In this document: positions 33,331 to 46,000 of the stretch, piece after piece
Layout of the letters: each line of letters opens with the position of its first letter
Position numbering within the stretch: position 1 is the stretch's first letter
DNA from: Inonotus obliquus
Lineage: Eukaryota > Basidiomycota > Agaricomycetes > Hymenochaetales > Hymenochaetaceae
Length of the DNA stretch: 64,000 nucleotides
Direction: 5' to 3'
Assembly (NCBI GenBank): GCA_032164295.1
Contig: JAJHTX010000009.1
Span: 1,488,001 to 1,552,000, forward strand
Translations under genes and position numbers: made by a program
The notes under the pieces: generated by a model
Database searches by the model: none
Told to the model about the DNA's origin: nothing
The model's input: the letters and a program-made list of their open reading frames with translations, nothing else

Positions 33331-36300
33331 ATGGGTCCCTACAACCGATTGTTCTCTTTATTATTCTCTCTCACCATCTCACTCTTCTGGTTTTCACGAT
33401 TCGCCTCTGCATCCATACTTGCAATAGATTATGGCACAGATTTCACAAAAGCCTCAGTTATCAAACCTGGCGTACCTTTTGATGTCTTATTGAATCGAGA
33501 TTCCAAGCGGAAGATACAGTCTTCTGTTGCGTGGAAGGGAGAGGACAGGCTGTTTGGGTCAGACGCGTTCAATATCGTCAGTAAGCCTTAAACTTTCTTT
33601 CCTTAGCCTTTTCATAGTAACACTCTATCCGTAGGCTGCTCGCTTCCCGGGAGACTCCTTCTCATACTTGAAGTTCCTTGAAGGAATTCCATATGAGTCC
33701 GATGCCGTAGATTTCTTCCAGAAAATTAGCCCAGCTCAGCTCTCTCGGTCAGATCGAGGGACCGCCAGCGTCATTCGCTCGACCAACGGTACAGAATGGA
33801 GCGCGGAAGAACTCATAGCAATGCAACTCTCCTATATCAAAGAGCTTGCAGAAAGCGTTGGCGGTACCGACTCTCGTGAACTCGTCCGCGACGTTGTTGT
33901 CTCTGTCCCAACGTATTATACCCAATTCGAACGCGACGCCGTTGCAGATGCACTAGAGATCGCCGGCCTACGTCTCGCTGCACTTGTGAATGATGGTACA
34001 GCCGTTGCGCTCAATTTCGCAATGTCACGAACATTCGAAACGAAGGAATGGCATGTCATTTATGATGCCGGAGCTGGCGGTGTGCGTGCAACGGTTGCTT
34101 CGTTTGAGACCGTACAGAATGGGAAGAAGGGCAAGGATGGTGCACAAACGCAGATAAATGTTGCAGGTGTTGGGTTTGATCGGTCAGCTGGAGGCCTGGA
34201 GCTTACTCGGCGATTACGCGATATGCTTGCACTTGACTTCGAAGTGAAGCATAGTCGGAAAATCACCGACGATGCGCGTGGAATGGCCAAGTTATGGAAA
34301 GAGGCCGAACGTATTAAATCAATTCTTAGCGCGAACTCCGAAGCAACAGTTCATCTAGAAAGCGTCGCGTTTGACATCGACTATCGTACAAAAGTTACCC
34401 GCGCTTCGTTCGAAGCGGCCTGCTCAGATCTCACACCTAAATTCTCTCAACCCATCTTGGACGCTCTGACCAACGCGGACATCAAGATCGATGACATTAA
34501 ATCAGTAATTCTATTCGGTGGGCATACGCGTACTCCAATGGTCCAAGCTTCCCTCAAGTCCGCCGTCGGCGAGAGCAAGATTGCAACAAGCGTTAACGCA
34601 GATGAAGCATCCGTCCTCGGTGCAGCTCTTTACGGCGCTTCCATTAGTCCGCAATTCCGTACGAAGGATATCAAGGTCACCGACATCGTGCCATACGATA
34701 TACAGATTTCGTACCTCTCGCAACCGAAGGTTGTCGCCGACTCCGCTGAGGAGGGTACGCAGACGCCTTTGACAACCCAAAGGAAGCTGCATACGTTGGT
34801 TTTCCCTGCCGGATCGAAGATGGGCACAAAGAAGACAATGACTTTCAAGAGGAAGGACGATTTCGTAGTGACAATGTCCTACAAGAATTCTCCCGGGTAG
34901 TAAGTACACTGGCCTCCCAACCTTCTGAGTTTAAGCCTGACGCTTCTCTAGCGGAATCGCTACAGAGCTTCTGGAGGCCGAAATCTCAGGAGTCAAAGAT
35001 GCTCTCGAGGAGCTTATCGAGGCTGGCGCAGTCGACCCAGTAGTGAAAGCTACTTTGGTCCTTTCTGAATCAGGCTTTGCTGGTATTCAGGATGCTATCG
35101 CATATGGTGAGATCAAGAAAGAGTCCTTCACAGGTATCGTATTTCCTTTCTTGTTTTGATTTGATCTCTGACGAGAATTAATTCAAGATAAACTAAAAGG
35201 TCTCTTTGGGTCGAAAGACGAGGCTAAGAATGAAACTTCGTCATCGTCCGAGACGAACTCCGAGGCTTCTAATACCTCCGCAAGCGCTGAAGGAAATGAA
35301 AGTCAAGAATCCTCCAGTACATCCACTTCTTCGACCGCTTCATCTGCGGCGCCAAGTCCCGAAAAGAAGAAGGAACCAAGGGATACAATTCCTCTGAAGT
35401 TAACCGTCAAACCCTTGTCTATTCCTGCTCTAACTCCAGCCCAAATTCGACGGTCGCGCGATCGGTAGGCATCTTCCCCAGCAGAAAAGCTTTCGCCATG
35501 TTTATTGACCTCATTTCTCGTTTTACCGCCTCCTTGATACAGACTCATCGCCATCGATACAGCCGAAGCAGCGAAACGTCGATTGGAGGAAGCTCGGAAT
35601 GGTCTTGAAGCATATTTATACCGTCTTCGTGACCTTCTGGACGATGAATCTGACAACAATGCGTTCAAGAAGTGTTCAACGCAGGAAGAGCGGGATAAGA
35701 TTAAGGATAGAATTTTCGAGACTCTCCATTGGATGAGTGAGGAAGCCGACCATGCGAAAATTATCGATTTCTGGGATAAGAGGGACCAACTTGAGTGCGT
35801 AGTGGTATTGTTGGCCCTTGATGGGGTCCTGGCCTAGAACTAACGCTGTCGTTTAACCAGATCTCTTGAAAAACCAATCCAGTTCCGTTACAAAGAAATC
35901 GAAGCTTTCCCTCGAACTCTCAACGAATCTCAACATCTCAACTTGATGACTCGCTACTTCCTAACCGAAGCACGTAAAAACCTCACCATGGAACTAATAC
36001 CAGGCAACCTACCCGCCTATCACACCCCCGAAGAGCTTAACTCCCTGGAGAAATCACTCAGGGAACATGAGAGTTGGTTGAATGAATGGGTAGAGAAGCA
36101 GAGGGAGAAGAAGGAGAATGAGGATAGAGTGATATTGACTAGTGAGATGAAGGCTAGAGCGAAGGTTCTTGAGAAGGAGTTCTTGAAGCTTATGAGGAGG
36201 AAGGCGCCGGTGAAGAAGAAGACGACTACTAGCTCTTCATCGACTCCTAGTTCGAGCGCGACGGATAAGAGCACCGCATCGACTGAGAACTCGAGAACAG

Positions 36301-36371
36301 TGGACTCCACTTCAACGACGGCTGAGAGTACTGCATCGAGTAATCAGCCTGGGCCACATGACGAACTGTAG
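33331..36371 (+). CDS. LHS1: ER lumenal Hsp70-like chaperone LHS1 / GRP170
   Basis: This is the ER-resident Hsp110/GRP170 type Hsp70. In yeast, Lhs1 is nucleotide exchange factor for Kar2/BiP and helps protein import and folding. Exon 1 (33331-33576) starts with a signal peptide (LFSLLFSLTISLFWF...ASA), and the mature ATPase domain begins at once with ILAIDYGTDFTKASVI. Further ATPase motifs are VVVSVPTYYTQFERDAV, LVNDGTAVALNFAM, VIYDAGAGG and VILFGGHTRTPMVQ. Intron 1 uses donor GTCAGT (33577-33634). Intron 2 is 34900-34951, and smaller introns follow near 35134, 35465 and 35795. A Ser/Glu-rich insertion (about 35220-35380) precedes the helical C-terminal domain, as in GRP170 proteins. The protein ends in HDEL, an ER-retrieval signal. 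Convergent with ASF1. Identification is secure. Confidence 0.93.
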
Positions 36372-36931
36372 ATGTCCGTAGATTAGTTCTGCTCGCAGCA
36401 GAAGTTTTATTGTATACAGCCGAGCTTCGTCCGTTATCGATCTTAATCATTTCCTTCCTGTTGCCGAAAGCTGAGTGTGCTTGGGTGATTGTTGTGCAAA
36501 CCTAATGCTTTAAGGATAGATGAGGTGGTTAATGTCGTTCATGTGGCTGTGATTTGCTTTTGATTCTAGAGTTCCTTTCAGTTATGGTGTAAAGCAGTGA
36601 GACGTGTTGCGGCAGAACCGAGCCCTGTTTGATTCATACACGTAGTTAGGACGACAGGGAGATTCTTCACTTCGACTCGCGGAGAAATGAATCCGCGGTG
36701 TAGGTGGTAGGATAAGTTGGTTTGAAGCGGAAAACAATTTCTCACTGAAGGTCTAATGGGATATTAACATCCTAGACACGTCGACATGAGAGACCATAGC
36801 CATCACTAGCGTCACAAATGCTGGTTCATGGAATCTAAAATGCCTGAAAGGAAATCAGGACTGGGAGTCTGGTCATAAAAGAGTCAAATACTGAAGTTTA
36901 CTAACAAGAGGGAAAGGTTTGCAAGAAGACA
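36372..36931. other. Convergent intergenic region between LHS1 and ASF1
   Basis: 560 bp hold the two 3' UTRs. I see no ORF, repeat or RNA gene. Confidence 0.5.
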
Positions 36932-37630
36932 TCATGATACTGCTACACCTTCTGGTTGGATGTCCATTGGCTCATCTCCGGCAAGGTCATTCGCAGATGG
37001 TACTGCGGCCGACTGAGCTGCACCGATAGCCACCTGAGTCGTCTGAATAGGCGACACATCCCTTCACCAATCGTCAATAGTTGCCCGGGTGTAAGCTTCG
37101 AGCAAAACGAGATACTCACCATTTGATCTGGAACCGAGTGACGCGTGGCTTCATGTTTACATCACGCGCCAACCGCTCAACCATAACCTGCGCAGGCGGG
37201 TTCTCGCGTAGCTCCTCCGTATCATACTCAGTGTTTTGATAATACCCCACGCGCACGAACTCTTGATCGTTATAACTCCCCGTTAAGATCAACGCTGCGA
37301 CTCCTAGAAGATCTTCAGGCGGGATTTTTCGCCAATCAGGTGCAGGGCTCTCGAAGTCGAATGAATTCGTTCCGATAGGGACAGGTCCCACGAGACATGA
37401 GTCGAGTTCCTGATCGAGTTCTTCGTTACCGGGTGAGGATACGTATATGAGTCTCCATTCAATGTCGTCCGCGAGTGGTGCGATACATTCGAATAGTACG
37501 CGGAAGCGGTATGGGTCTGTGAACCGAGCTGGGTTGTTTAAGAACTCGACGTTCTACACAAGTCGGTTATTTTGCAGCTGTTTCCGTAGCAAGTTTAACG
37601 AATGCTTACCTTTATCGTTACGATGGACAT
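36932..37630 (-). CDS. ASF1: Histone H3-H4 chaperone ASF1
   Basis: ASF1 binds the H3-H4 dimer and hands it to CAF-1 or HIR for nucleosome assembly in the nucleus. Three exons: a short first one coding MSIVTIK (from 37630), a second with VEFLNNPARFTDPYRFRVLF, EWRLIYVSS, VGPVPIGTNSFDFESPAPDW, ILTGSYNDQEFVRVGYY and NMKPRVTRFQIKW, and a third (36932 to about 37062) coding a short acidic tail. The core covers the whole Ig-like ASF1 fold, about 155 residues, with near-universal motifs such as LTCSY-like LTGSYNDQEF. The tail is short compared with the long acidic tail of budding yeast. It shares a 343-bp divergent promoter with the BAG gene. Certain by sequence. Confidence 0.95.
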
Positions 37631-37973
37631 GGTGAGTGCGAGAAAGTGAGAGTGACTGCCAGAAACGCGCTGGTAACGCGAATGTGACAATGCGTGACTC
37701 CTGCCACGTGATCATAACCAGAATATTCGCCAACTTTCCGAACATTTCTCATCAGCTCTACAAATTACCAGATTTGGACCGCTGAGTGCTTTCTCGAACA
37801 AACCAGAGAGATTGAAGATGCATACAACTTGGCGCACTGACGCGGCCAGTGCACTGCGCTACTATAAAGTCTTGTCCTGAACCCACCTTCCTCTCTCCCT
37901 TACTAAACTTGTCTATCGACGACCACGTCTGTGAAGTCACTTGCTCTTGCTTAACTACTACTTGCTAACACTG
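37631..37973. promoter_or_regulatory. Bidirectional promoter ASF1 / BAG protein
   Basis: 343 bp separate the divergent start codons. A CACGTG E-box (CCACGTGATC) lies at 37705-37710. A pyrimidine-rich stretch (ccttcctctctccctt) at 37886-37903 precedes the BAG gene. There is no obvious TATA on either side. Confidence 0.5.
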
Positions 37974-39515
37974 ATGGCGTACTTCTTCGACCCAAACTCG
38001 TATGCCAGCACTCTATACGGCGCTCCTCCCTTCATGTGTCGCAACCCCTCTCCTCCTCCGACAACCTACTACCCGAGGGAGGCTGCTGATCCTTATGTTA
38101 GGGCCCTTGCTGAAGAGCAAGCTGCACGAGCAGCACTTCAAGATGCTATCAAGCGAGAGCGCGAGGCACGCCAGCGGCGCGCTGCGGAGGAAGCTAAGGC
38201 TAAGCTTCGTGAACGTGCTCAACGGCGACCTCAGACCATGTACGGAGGCTACTCCCCTTTTGGTTTCGGATATCCCACCTTTGGTTATGGTCAGTCGTAT
38301 CCTGACAGTCAGTATGGAGACGATGAAGATATGGCGTGCGAGGACGAGTATCCTCAGTATTCGTCACTCTTCGCTCATCCTAGACGCGAGGCAGTGAAGA
38401 AGCAGTTTCAGTCTGTCCCTCGGACGGCACGTTCTCAGTCCCGTCCACCTATGAACAAGGAACGGACGGTTAGTCTTATTTCCCCAATCTCCGTTGGCAC
38501 ACCTTGTACTGAAGTAGTCTCCCAGCCTTCGCCTAAACCTCCATCCCCTGATCTTGCGCCCAAGGTTTCCATCCCCATTTCATCCTCCTCCCCCAAAGAC
38601 TCCGAACCCTCAAGGCCCAAGGCAAGCCCCGAAGAACAGAACGCTGCCGCTTCAAAGATCCAATCCGCTTATCGCGTCCATCATTCTCTACATTCCATCA
38701 AGTCCGCGCGAGAGAAATTCGACTCACTCTTATCCTCCTTTACCTTCCCTGCATCCCTCGAGTTCGATCTTTCATCGCCCCCTCAGAGAGACGAACGACC
38801 AAGGTTATCATACTCAAAGACGAACGCACCCGTTCATGGTCATGAAGATGCACTCATAAAGCTTCTGCAGGTACTTGATGCTGTTGAGAGTCATGGTGAT
38901 CGTACGGTGCGTGAGAAACGGAGGGAGCTCGTTCGAGAAATCGAGAAAGAGTTAGAGAGGGTTGATGCGGAGATTAGGAGAAGGTATGAGGAAGTAAACC
39001 GGACGACCGAGACTTCAGTCATTCCGTCGGATTCTATGGGGGTTGAGCCTGAAGATCAACCTCACACTCAAGATTCTTCAGCATTAGCGATGAAGGAGGT
39101 GGAGATGGATGAAGATGCCGAATATAAACCTGTCGCTGACTATTCATCACCCGCGACCCAGTCTGACAGTACGGCAGACGCGGCCAACTCACAACCTAAG
39201 TCAGAGCCCACAACAAGCGAAGACCCCATCATTGATGCCGATTCGGATGCGGAGGCAGAGATGGAGCTTAACACCCCGCAGTCCTTGAATGCGTCACTCC
39301 TGACCTCACCTATCATCCAGTCGGATGACTCACCACTACCTCTCCAAGTTGGTGTCCTGGAATTCCCTCTCGAACCGAGGGAAGCACCAGAATCCACAAA
39401 AGATTCGAAGATGCCAGTCCAAGCTGAAGCGTCCGCTGAAAAATCACCTTCTCGATGGAAAGTTACAATTGAAGATGAAGATGAGGCGGCAGAGATGGAT
39501 TACGTTGTTCTGTGA
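37974..39515 (+). CDS. IQ-motif and BAG-domain protein (513 aa)
   Basis: BAG domains bind the Hsp70 ATPase domain and promote nucleotide release, often coupling chaperones to degradation. The ATG at 37974 is the first in frame; upstream codons are not initiators. Residues about 45-90 form a charged helix rich in Ala/Arg/Glu (EREARQRRAAEEAKAKLRER), followed by a Gly/Tyr/Phe-rich segment (YGGYSPFGFGYPTFGYG). Near residue 225 comes AASKIQSAYRVHHSLHSI, an IQ-like calmodulin-binding helix. Next is a helical BAG segment at about 295-340 (LIKLLQVLDAVESHGDRTV, then REIEKELERVDAEI). The C-terminal 170 residues are acidic and probably disordered. Single exon. The IQ-plus-BAG layout resembles plant BAG5-type proteins and known fungal BAG proteins. 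The assignment is good; the partner Hsp70 is inferred. Confidence 0.8.
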   Translation: MAYFFDPNSYASTLYGAPPFMCRNPSPPPTTYYPREAADPYVRALAEEQAARAALQDAIKREREARQRRAAEEAKAKLRERAQRRPQTMYGGYSPFGFGYPTFGYGQSYPDSQYGDDEDMACEDEYPQYSSLFAHPRREAVKKQFQSVPRTARSQSRPPMNKERTVSLISPISVGTPCTEVVSQPSPKPPSPDLAPKVSIPISSSSPKDSEPSRPKASPEEQNAAASKIQSAYRVHHSLHSIKSAREKFDSLLSSFTFPASLEFDLSSPPQRDERPRLSYSKTNAPVHGHEDALIKLLQVLDAVESHGDRTVREKRRELVREIEKELERVDAEIRRRYEEVNRTTETSVIPSDSMGVEPEDQPHTQDSSALAMKEVEMDEDAEYKPVADYSSPATQSDSTADAANSQPKSEPTTSEDPIIDADSDAEAEMELNTPQSLNASLLTSPIIQSDDSPLPLQVGVLEFPLEPREAPESTKDSKMPVQAEASAEKSPSRWKVTIEDEDEAAEMDYVVL

Positions 39516-40229
39516 TTATAGTCATAGTTTCTTTTTCGCTCCCCTTTGCATTCACGTTCAACATTCGTAACTTTACTCTAATCCGAGTACAAGACAGAGT
39601 TTCCTCTCACGTACTCCAGTCTGCATTTAGCATTCTGTAATATTAATCATATGTACGCTATCCGTTTCCCCTTGTCTTCAATTTGTAATAGTCGCGAAAA
39701 TGCGTCTAATAGCATACAAAGGTTTGACCACGCAAGATGTCTGTCCCTCGTACCTTCGTATATGAACCACGTAGGTGTGGATTCCTCTTTTTATGTATTT
39801 CCTTGTTCCTATAAAAGGGTAATAAAAAGAGCCATTGTAGAGAATCGAACCTGTAGACTCTAGGGTATCACCCGTTCAGTATGCCGCGTGCTTCAAGCGG
39901 ATGCTTCGGCTGCAATCCACCTTCTCTTATTATGTTGTCGGGAGGTGGATACGAGCAATAATTGACATCTCTTCCTGCTCAAATCAAAGAGCTTATCTTT
40001 GTTTAGTCTGAGCCTTGAAGCTTTTCAGTGTGAATTTTAAGTACGGCATTGTGAATCGATGACAAACAATGCCAAATGCGGATGAGTCACGCGTCGGGGA
40101 TGACCAAGTTGGTTGAAGTTGTTGATGGGTGAAGAGTTGTGTGCTTTCAACTTGAACCATTTCTTGTGCCTTTGCGCAGCGCAGCCCCTTTGATTATTTC
40201 CCTTCCATAAACTCCCGTCGACGTTCGCA
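39516..40229. other. Intergenic region between BAG and UBE2S-like genes
   Basis: 714 bp contain the 3' flank of the BAG gene and the promoter of the E2 gene. On the minus strand near 39845 there is a GGTTCGATTCT word with a T run downstream, but no tRNA cloverleaf forms. No gene is called. Confidence 0.5.
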
Positions 40230-41454
40230 ATGGTGAGCAGGACGATCCTCGGTGGTGCGCCGCTTCGGTTTCTAATGACGCTTTTGATCTAGTCTCTCCG
40301 TCCTGCTGTTATCCGCCGTCTCATGAAGGAGCTAGTCCAGCTCAAAAATGAGCCTCTAGAGGGCATTCGCGTCGTGACGCCAGATAATAACATGCTAGAT
40401 GTGACAGGAATCATAGAAGGTCCTGGTACGTCGTGTCTTTCGCGCAGTTGGTCGCGTTCTTGACAAGTTGTGGCTGACGGTTTCCCGACGCAGCCGGGAC
40501 TCCATACGAGGGCGGTTTCTTCAAAGTAAAGTTCAGCTTCACCGAAGAGTTCCCTGCGGCTCCTCCCAAATGTATGTACGTCTTCTGGACTACGTCACCT
40601 CGGACTTTGTCATCGAGCGCTTCTGCGAGAAGCCGTACTGGCGAAGTTCGGGGCTGGTTGTGCCCATTCTTGCTTTGGCACTCGTACTAACGAGTTCGAC
40701 GCATTCAGGCCGATTTGCAACCAAGATCTTCCATCCTAATGTCTCGTCCTCTGGAGAGATATGTGTCAACACGCTGAAGAAGGACTGGCAGTCATCATTT
40801 GGCATTGGCCACATTCTCGTTACTGTCAAGTGTCTACTGATCTATCCTAATCCGGAATCTGCTTTAGATGAGGAAGCAGGAAAAGTCCTTTTAGAGGATT
40901 ACGAGAGCTATTGCGAGCGCGCACGACTCATCACGAGTGTACATGCGACACCAAAGGTATGCGACCATTGACCAGCGGCTTAGAACGATATAGCTCACCA
41001 CAGTTTATAGGTTCGCCCACCTGAGTTCGATACGCCGTCTGCGGAATCTACCACTTCGACGTCAACGCACATAACTTCATCCTCATCTCACAAAGCCACG
41101 AAGTCCGTTGAGAATTCTGCCACACTCATTCCTAATTACGACCCATCTGCACCACTGGTCACCTCAAACACGCTCACTGCAGGACATGGCTTCCGCAAGG
41201 TCGCCTCTCCTGCGCCCCAAATCCCACCACAACCCTTACAGGCGTGCACTGCTAATGCTAGTCCGATCATCACCTCCACGTCAGAGGAGCTTTTCAAGAC
41301 GGCCGGCGTAACTCCACTTGGCCCAGCGGATGCCAATGCTCCTGGACTAGGGAGTACCGCGAAAGTTACACCTTCGCCTCCGAAGCCTGTGAAAAGACCT
41401 GCTGGTACCACAGCTGCTGGGGAGAAGAGAAAGAAGGCATTGAAGCGGTTGTGA
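40230..41454 (+). CDS. UBE2S-like ubiquitin-conjugating enzyme with LRRL-type tail
   Basis: E2 enzyme of the UBE2S/E2-EPF class, which extends K11-linked ubiquitin chains on APC/C substrates. The first coding exon is just ATG (40230-40232). An intron follows, then [20 protein letters not shown] from 40293, [19 protein letters not shown], and [21 protein letters not shown] with the catalytic Cys in GEICVN. After it comes [20 protein letters not shown], typical of UBE2S. Introns lie near 40426, 40571-40709 and 40957-41010, all in frame. A Ser/Thr/Pro-rich linker leads to a basic C-terminus ending KRKKALKRL. Human UBE2S likewise ends in a basic stretch closing with LRRL, which docks on the APC/C. 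The E2 call is certain; the UBE2S subclass is strongly supported by both the core and the tail. Confidence 0.88.
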
Positions 41455-43044
41455 ATGCTATATCTTTCTTATTCTTCACATTGGATTCTGTTATCTCCAT
41501 TTAGTTGTTCGGCTGTGCTACTACTTGTTATGATTCCTGTGTGAACACCTTGCTTAATTTCAGTGCTTTCACGCCCTTACACTTCCCCCCCTCCCCGACC
41601 TTCTCGTGTTATATTTCTGGTGACACCTCTATGTTTTTTCCCTCCTTTAACACGTGTGTTTGTACGCTTCATCCTCTGTAATCCATGCTATTATCTATTG
41701 TGATGTTCGCGTGGTACGCGTATCGCATGTTACGTGTTGAGATGCAAGTCTTGAAGTTATCTAATCGCGCATTTAGAGACGGGTTAACGAGAGACATCGG
41801 ACAAGATAGAGCGGTGCCGATTCCGTGATCGGAACTCGTCGTGATGTGTGCTCCCCTCCCAGTTGAGGCAAGGTTTGGATCAACCCGTTCAGTGCACAAC
41901 GTACTTTACTTTCGTTCAACACAAGCCACAGTGCACATTAGCCTCGTTCAAGCCTGACAGAGCCCTCTAGATCTCTCATCCCTCCTCTCCTGGCTTCCAA
42001 TCCAATAATCTTAGTGTCTCTATTCACGTACTAAGCAACTAGTACGTTCCCGTCTCGGTACACGTATACGCACAATGGCAGACGTACGTATAGTCCAAGA
42101 CTTTGAAGTAACAAAACTCAGTAATAATGAATAACGAATTCCGAATCCGAATCGTAATCTTTCTTCATCAATTTGTCACCCGAGTGTTTTTTTTTCGCTC
42201 TCGTCTCGAATTGGAATTCAATGCGTTCAGATACGCGTATGCACATACGTATGTACATGCAACCCTTTCTATCTAATAATATATATGAATATACTTGTAT
42301 AAAACCACTCTATGGAATAGGAATAGAAATAGAAACTGAAGGGAAAAAAGAAAAGAAAAGAAAACTTCAACGCAAGCCCTAAGTAAAAAGTAAACATGAA
42401 AGTAAAAGTATACCGAGGATCGATTATTCGCTAAAAATGCTTAGAAAGCAGAAAGCAGAAAGAGGCAGGGGTAATTGATCGGGACTTGAAAGGGATGGAA
42501 GAGGAAAAGAGGAAGAAAGGAAAAGTGAGGAGGTGAAATTGCATAATAGAGAGATGCAAACTTAGAATAAAAAGGAAAGAAAGTCGAGATGAAAAGTCAT
42601 AATAACTTTGGAGTACGTCACAGTAAGTACCCTCGTACCCCCCATGTTGTTCATGATTGAGAAAGAGGTAAGAGAAACGGGAAAACGGGAATTGTGGGGA
42701 AGCATGCTGAATATGTTATGGTTATGCACGCGTTCGAGTTCATACAACGTACGTTGGGCGAGAAAGCAGATGAGCAAAAAAATGGGAGCATTGCCTGTGA
42801 CGAGCCTAGAACGAGAAAAGGGAAACGAGAAATTCGTGATGAAGTGGAGTAGGTTGTCGTCACAGGAGTCGTCGTTGCATACCGTGACGAAAAGAGAAGA
42901 CAGAAAGAAAAATTCGATTAGAAAGCGTAGACATGCAGATGCAATGGAAGATGAACTGCTGGTGAAATGTTTGCATTGGATGATAGCAGAACCAGATAGG
43001 TATCAAGAGGAAGCAATCAACATACAACCACACCAAACAGCACA
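41455..43044. other. Convergent intergenic region, no gene seen
   Basis: 1.6 kb between the E2 gene and the Ras-GEF stop codon. It contains A/G-rich tracts at 42320-42560 and a plus-strand ORF at 42608-43060 that overlaps the Ras-GEF end and has no coding look. Long 3' UTRs probably occupy much of it. Confidence 0.45.
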
Positions 43045-46000
43045 TCAATACTCGGAATAAACCCCCAAAATCCTCTGTAGCGCATCCAAATCAATCGCAC
43101 TCAACTTCAAACATCTCGAAAGTAACCTCTTATCCACTTCCACCACCTCAAACTTATTAGCCAAATGTTGTCCAGCCACAAGTGCTTTAATAACACCAGC
43201 AATCTGCCTTTGCTTCTGAACGTTGATAAGTGGTTCGATTTGCATTGAAGGTGGTAATGGTTGAAGATCTGAAAAGACTTCTGGATGGGACGGGGATTTG
43301 AAGTTACCAGAATCGGGATCTGTTTCTACTGTTGAGGTTGGTGCTGATGGGTCGATTAGGTCTGGGAGACGACTGAAACGGTGGAGTTGGGATAGGTAGA
43401 CGCCTATGCATCAAAGAGGAATAAGGTGTTAGAAATACTAAGACCGCGCCGTTTAGGAATATAAGCTTACCTATGAATGGAACACAAGATGTAGGCGGCG
43501 CAACCTTCCCGTCAGACGACCTGTTCTTACTCCCAGCAGTAGTAACGTCTGAAGTACTACTACTCGCCAAAGTCGACTCGTCCTGTCCGTTAGTAGTTAA
43601 CGGCTTCGCATCCACCAACGCTGCAATCGCATGGCGAATATATCGGAAGTCATCTTCAGCGATGCAGAAAGCTTTCAAGTCCTCGTAAACTCGAGTCTCC
43701 CATTTGCCTACGCGATTCCAAGATCGTTTCATCGCCTTGCGTACCGAGTCGTTACTTAGTCCGGAAATGATCGCGACGAGCGTGGCAAAGTTGTTCATGG
43801 TATACGCCTTCTACTCGTAATGAAGTGAAAAAACAAATAGAGCTGTCAGCAACGATGAATGGGTAAAATAGATAAGTAGAGAACGTACCCAAGCAATCCG
43901 AATAAACTTGCTGACGAGATAGACACGATCATGCGGGTTTGTCATCGCAATCTCTGAAACGACAAAGTTCGCAACAAGGTTGAACCGCGCCCGTGCAGCG
44001 GAAAGCACACTGATCTTCCCCTTTCCACGCAACTCCGCCTTTCGTCGACGATCTCGAAGGAACTGCATCCAATCTCGCACGTTAAAGTCCTCCGTTGTCG
44101 TTAACCACTCATCAGAAACCAACTCCTCAAACTTAATCCCGAGGAATATCTCTTTATCGATGATGGCGAAGTGCTGCGCGAGTAGCTCTGCACGGACGTG
44201 TAGGATAAATGAACGATGTGCGGGAGTTGAAGGAGTTTTAGTTAGGATAAACGTAGGGTGACCCGCTCGTTGTGGTGGCGGTGTTTTGACTGCGGATTCG
44301 TCATTTCCAGAAGACCGCGTTGGTATACGGCTGAGTAAAATCTCCTCTGGTACCGCCTCGTCAATTCGTGGTTTCGCGTCCGAAGGAACATGTATACTAT
44401 GAACGGATATAGGATGCGTTGTCTGTCGAGGTGTAGGAGTAAATGGTTCAATCCCGCTATGTCCATTGGTATCAATCGTTAATCCGGTAGGTCGCTCATC
44501 AGATTCCGAAGACGATCGAGGTACAGAAATCGTCACATCTTCTTCCTCCGAAACGAACGAATGTCGAGGTCTACTCTCCGGTCCGTACTCTTCCTCAAAC
44601 CAAGAACCAACTTCATTATCATCCTCTTCTTCGGGGTAATCTTCCTCAGCATATTCACCCGCCGCCATTCTCTCCTGGATATGTCGTACCCAGCCATCCA
44701 CCTTCGCTTCCTTCTGTCGTTGCTTAGTCGTGTTAATCTGTCCTTCCAATCGACGTAACGCCGCCTCAGCATCTCCCTCTTCGTGATCTGAATCACCTAG
44801 ATCCTTGACCAGTGCATTAACCTGCCACTGTTGCAAGGTGTTACCCAAACCTCGAGGCTGAGAAGATGACGAGCGTGCAGAGTCCGCTTGCTCTGACATC
44901 GCAACCGAAGCTCGAGAGATAATCCCCATAGACGAAACGCTATCGACCGACCGATGTACGAACTCAAAGTCACGACGATTAGGTAGCTTCTTCGTTGGGC
45001 GTAAGCCCGGTGGCATAGCAGGTCCACTCTCATCCGATGAGTTATCGGACAAGTAGTCTAAATCATCAATGGACACGACATCCGGGAATAAACGTTGTTG
45101 CTTCGGGATGGGATTGCCCAAGAACGACGTCGTCTCAAACGAACGAATAGACCCTGACGAACCAGAGCGGACTGATTCAGCAGGTTCCGAAGAGCGAACA
45201 CGTGTAAGCGTCTTGTGCACCAGACCTCTAGCAAGGCTATGCGACGTCGCAGTATCCCCATTAATTACAGGAGTATCAGGTCGAAGGTCAGCGCTAGATG
45301 CAATTGGTGTCCGGCTGGCAGGTTCAGTATCCTGCGGTGAAGGTGTGGGTGGAGGGGATATAGGCCGGGCTTGTTCCTCCTCGTCAGTTCCATTCTCTTG
45401 AGTTCCGTTTGGCACCGACACAGTCACCTGCGGAGCCTCAGAGGCTTTCGACACCTCCAACGAGACGGGCGAAATTGGTACAGGATCAATCATCTTCAAA
45501 TACTGCTCCACACCACCCCGTACAGTGAACAAATCGCCCGCCTCATTCAGCTCAAGGTCGAAAGCCGCAGTGTCACTAGCCGGACTAACTGGTGAAGACG
45601 GTACACGAGAACTCAGGACCCGCTTCCATCGACCTAAACGTCCGATGGTCCTGACCATAGCACGAGAAAGCGAGCTCTGATGGACAGGTAGCGCCGAAGG
45701 GGCTCCGACGAGCGGGAGATCTGCTCCGGGAGGAATCGCACGTGCGTGTTGCAAAATCGTCAAATGGAGTGGTTGCTGTAGCAATATCCGAGACGTTGAA
45801 GCCGCGGGACGAGCGGGCGACATAGCCGAAGCGGCATCAGATCCTGACATGCTCACACGTCTCGAATTGCTAGCGTCCTTCGGCCCAAGCTGATTCGCAA
45901 AAGATGTAAAGCCTTGAACACCAGCCGCGTCCGAGAACGGCGAGCTCTCCTCCGGGTTAAAATCCAGGTCAACATCAGAATCCTCTTCCTCGTGTTGTGC

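Noticed and set aside
39835..39925. Possible tRNA gene on the minus strand (GGTTCGATTCT B-box-like word followed by TTTTT)
   Set aside because: T-stem and acceptor stem do not pair (only 2 of 5 and about 5 of 7 positions), and no A-box lies at the right distance.
42608..43060. 150-aa plus-strand ORF
   Set aside because: It overlaps the 3' end of the Ras-GEF gene on the other strand, is A/G-rich and has no protein-like motif.
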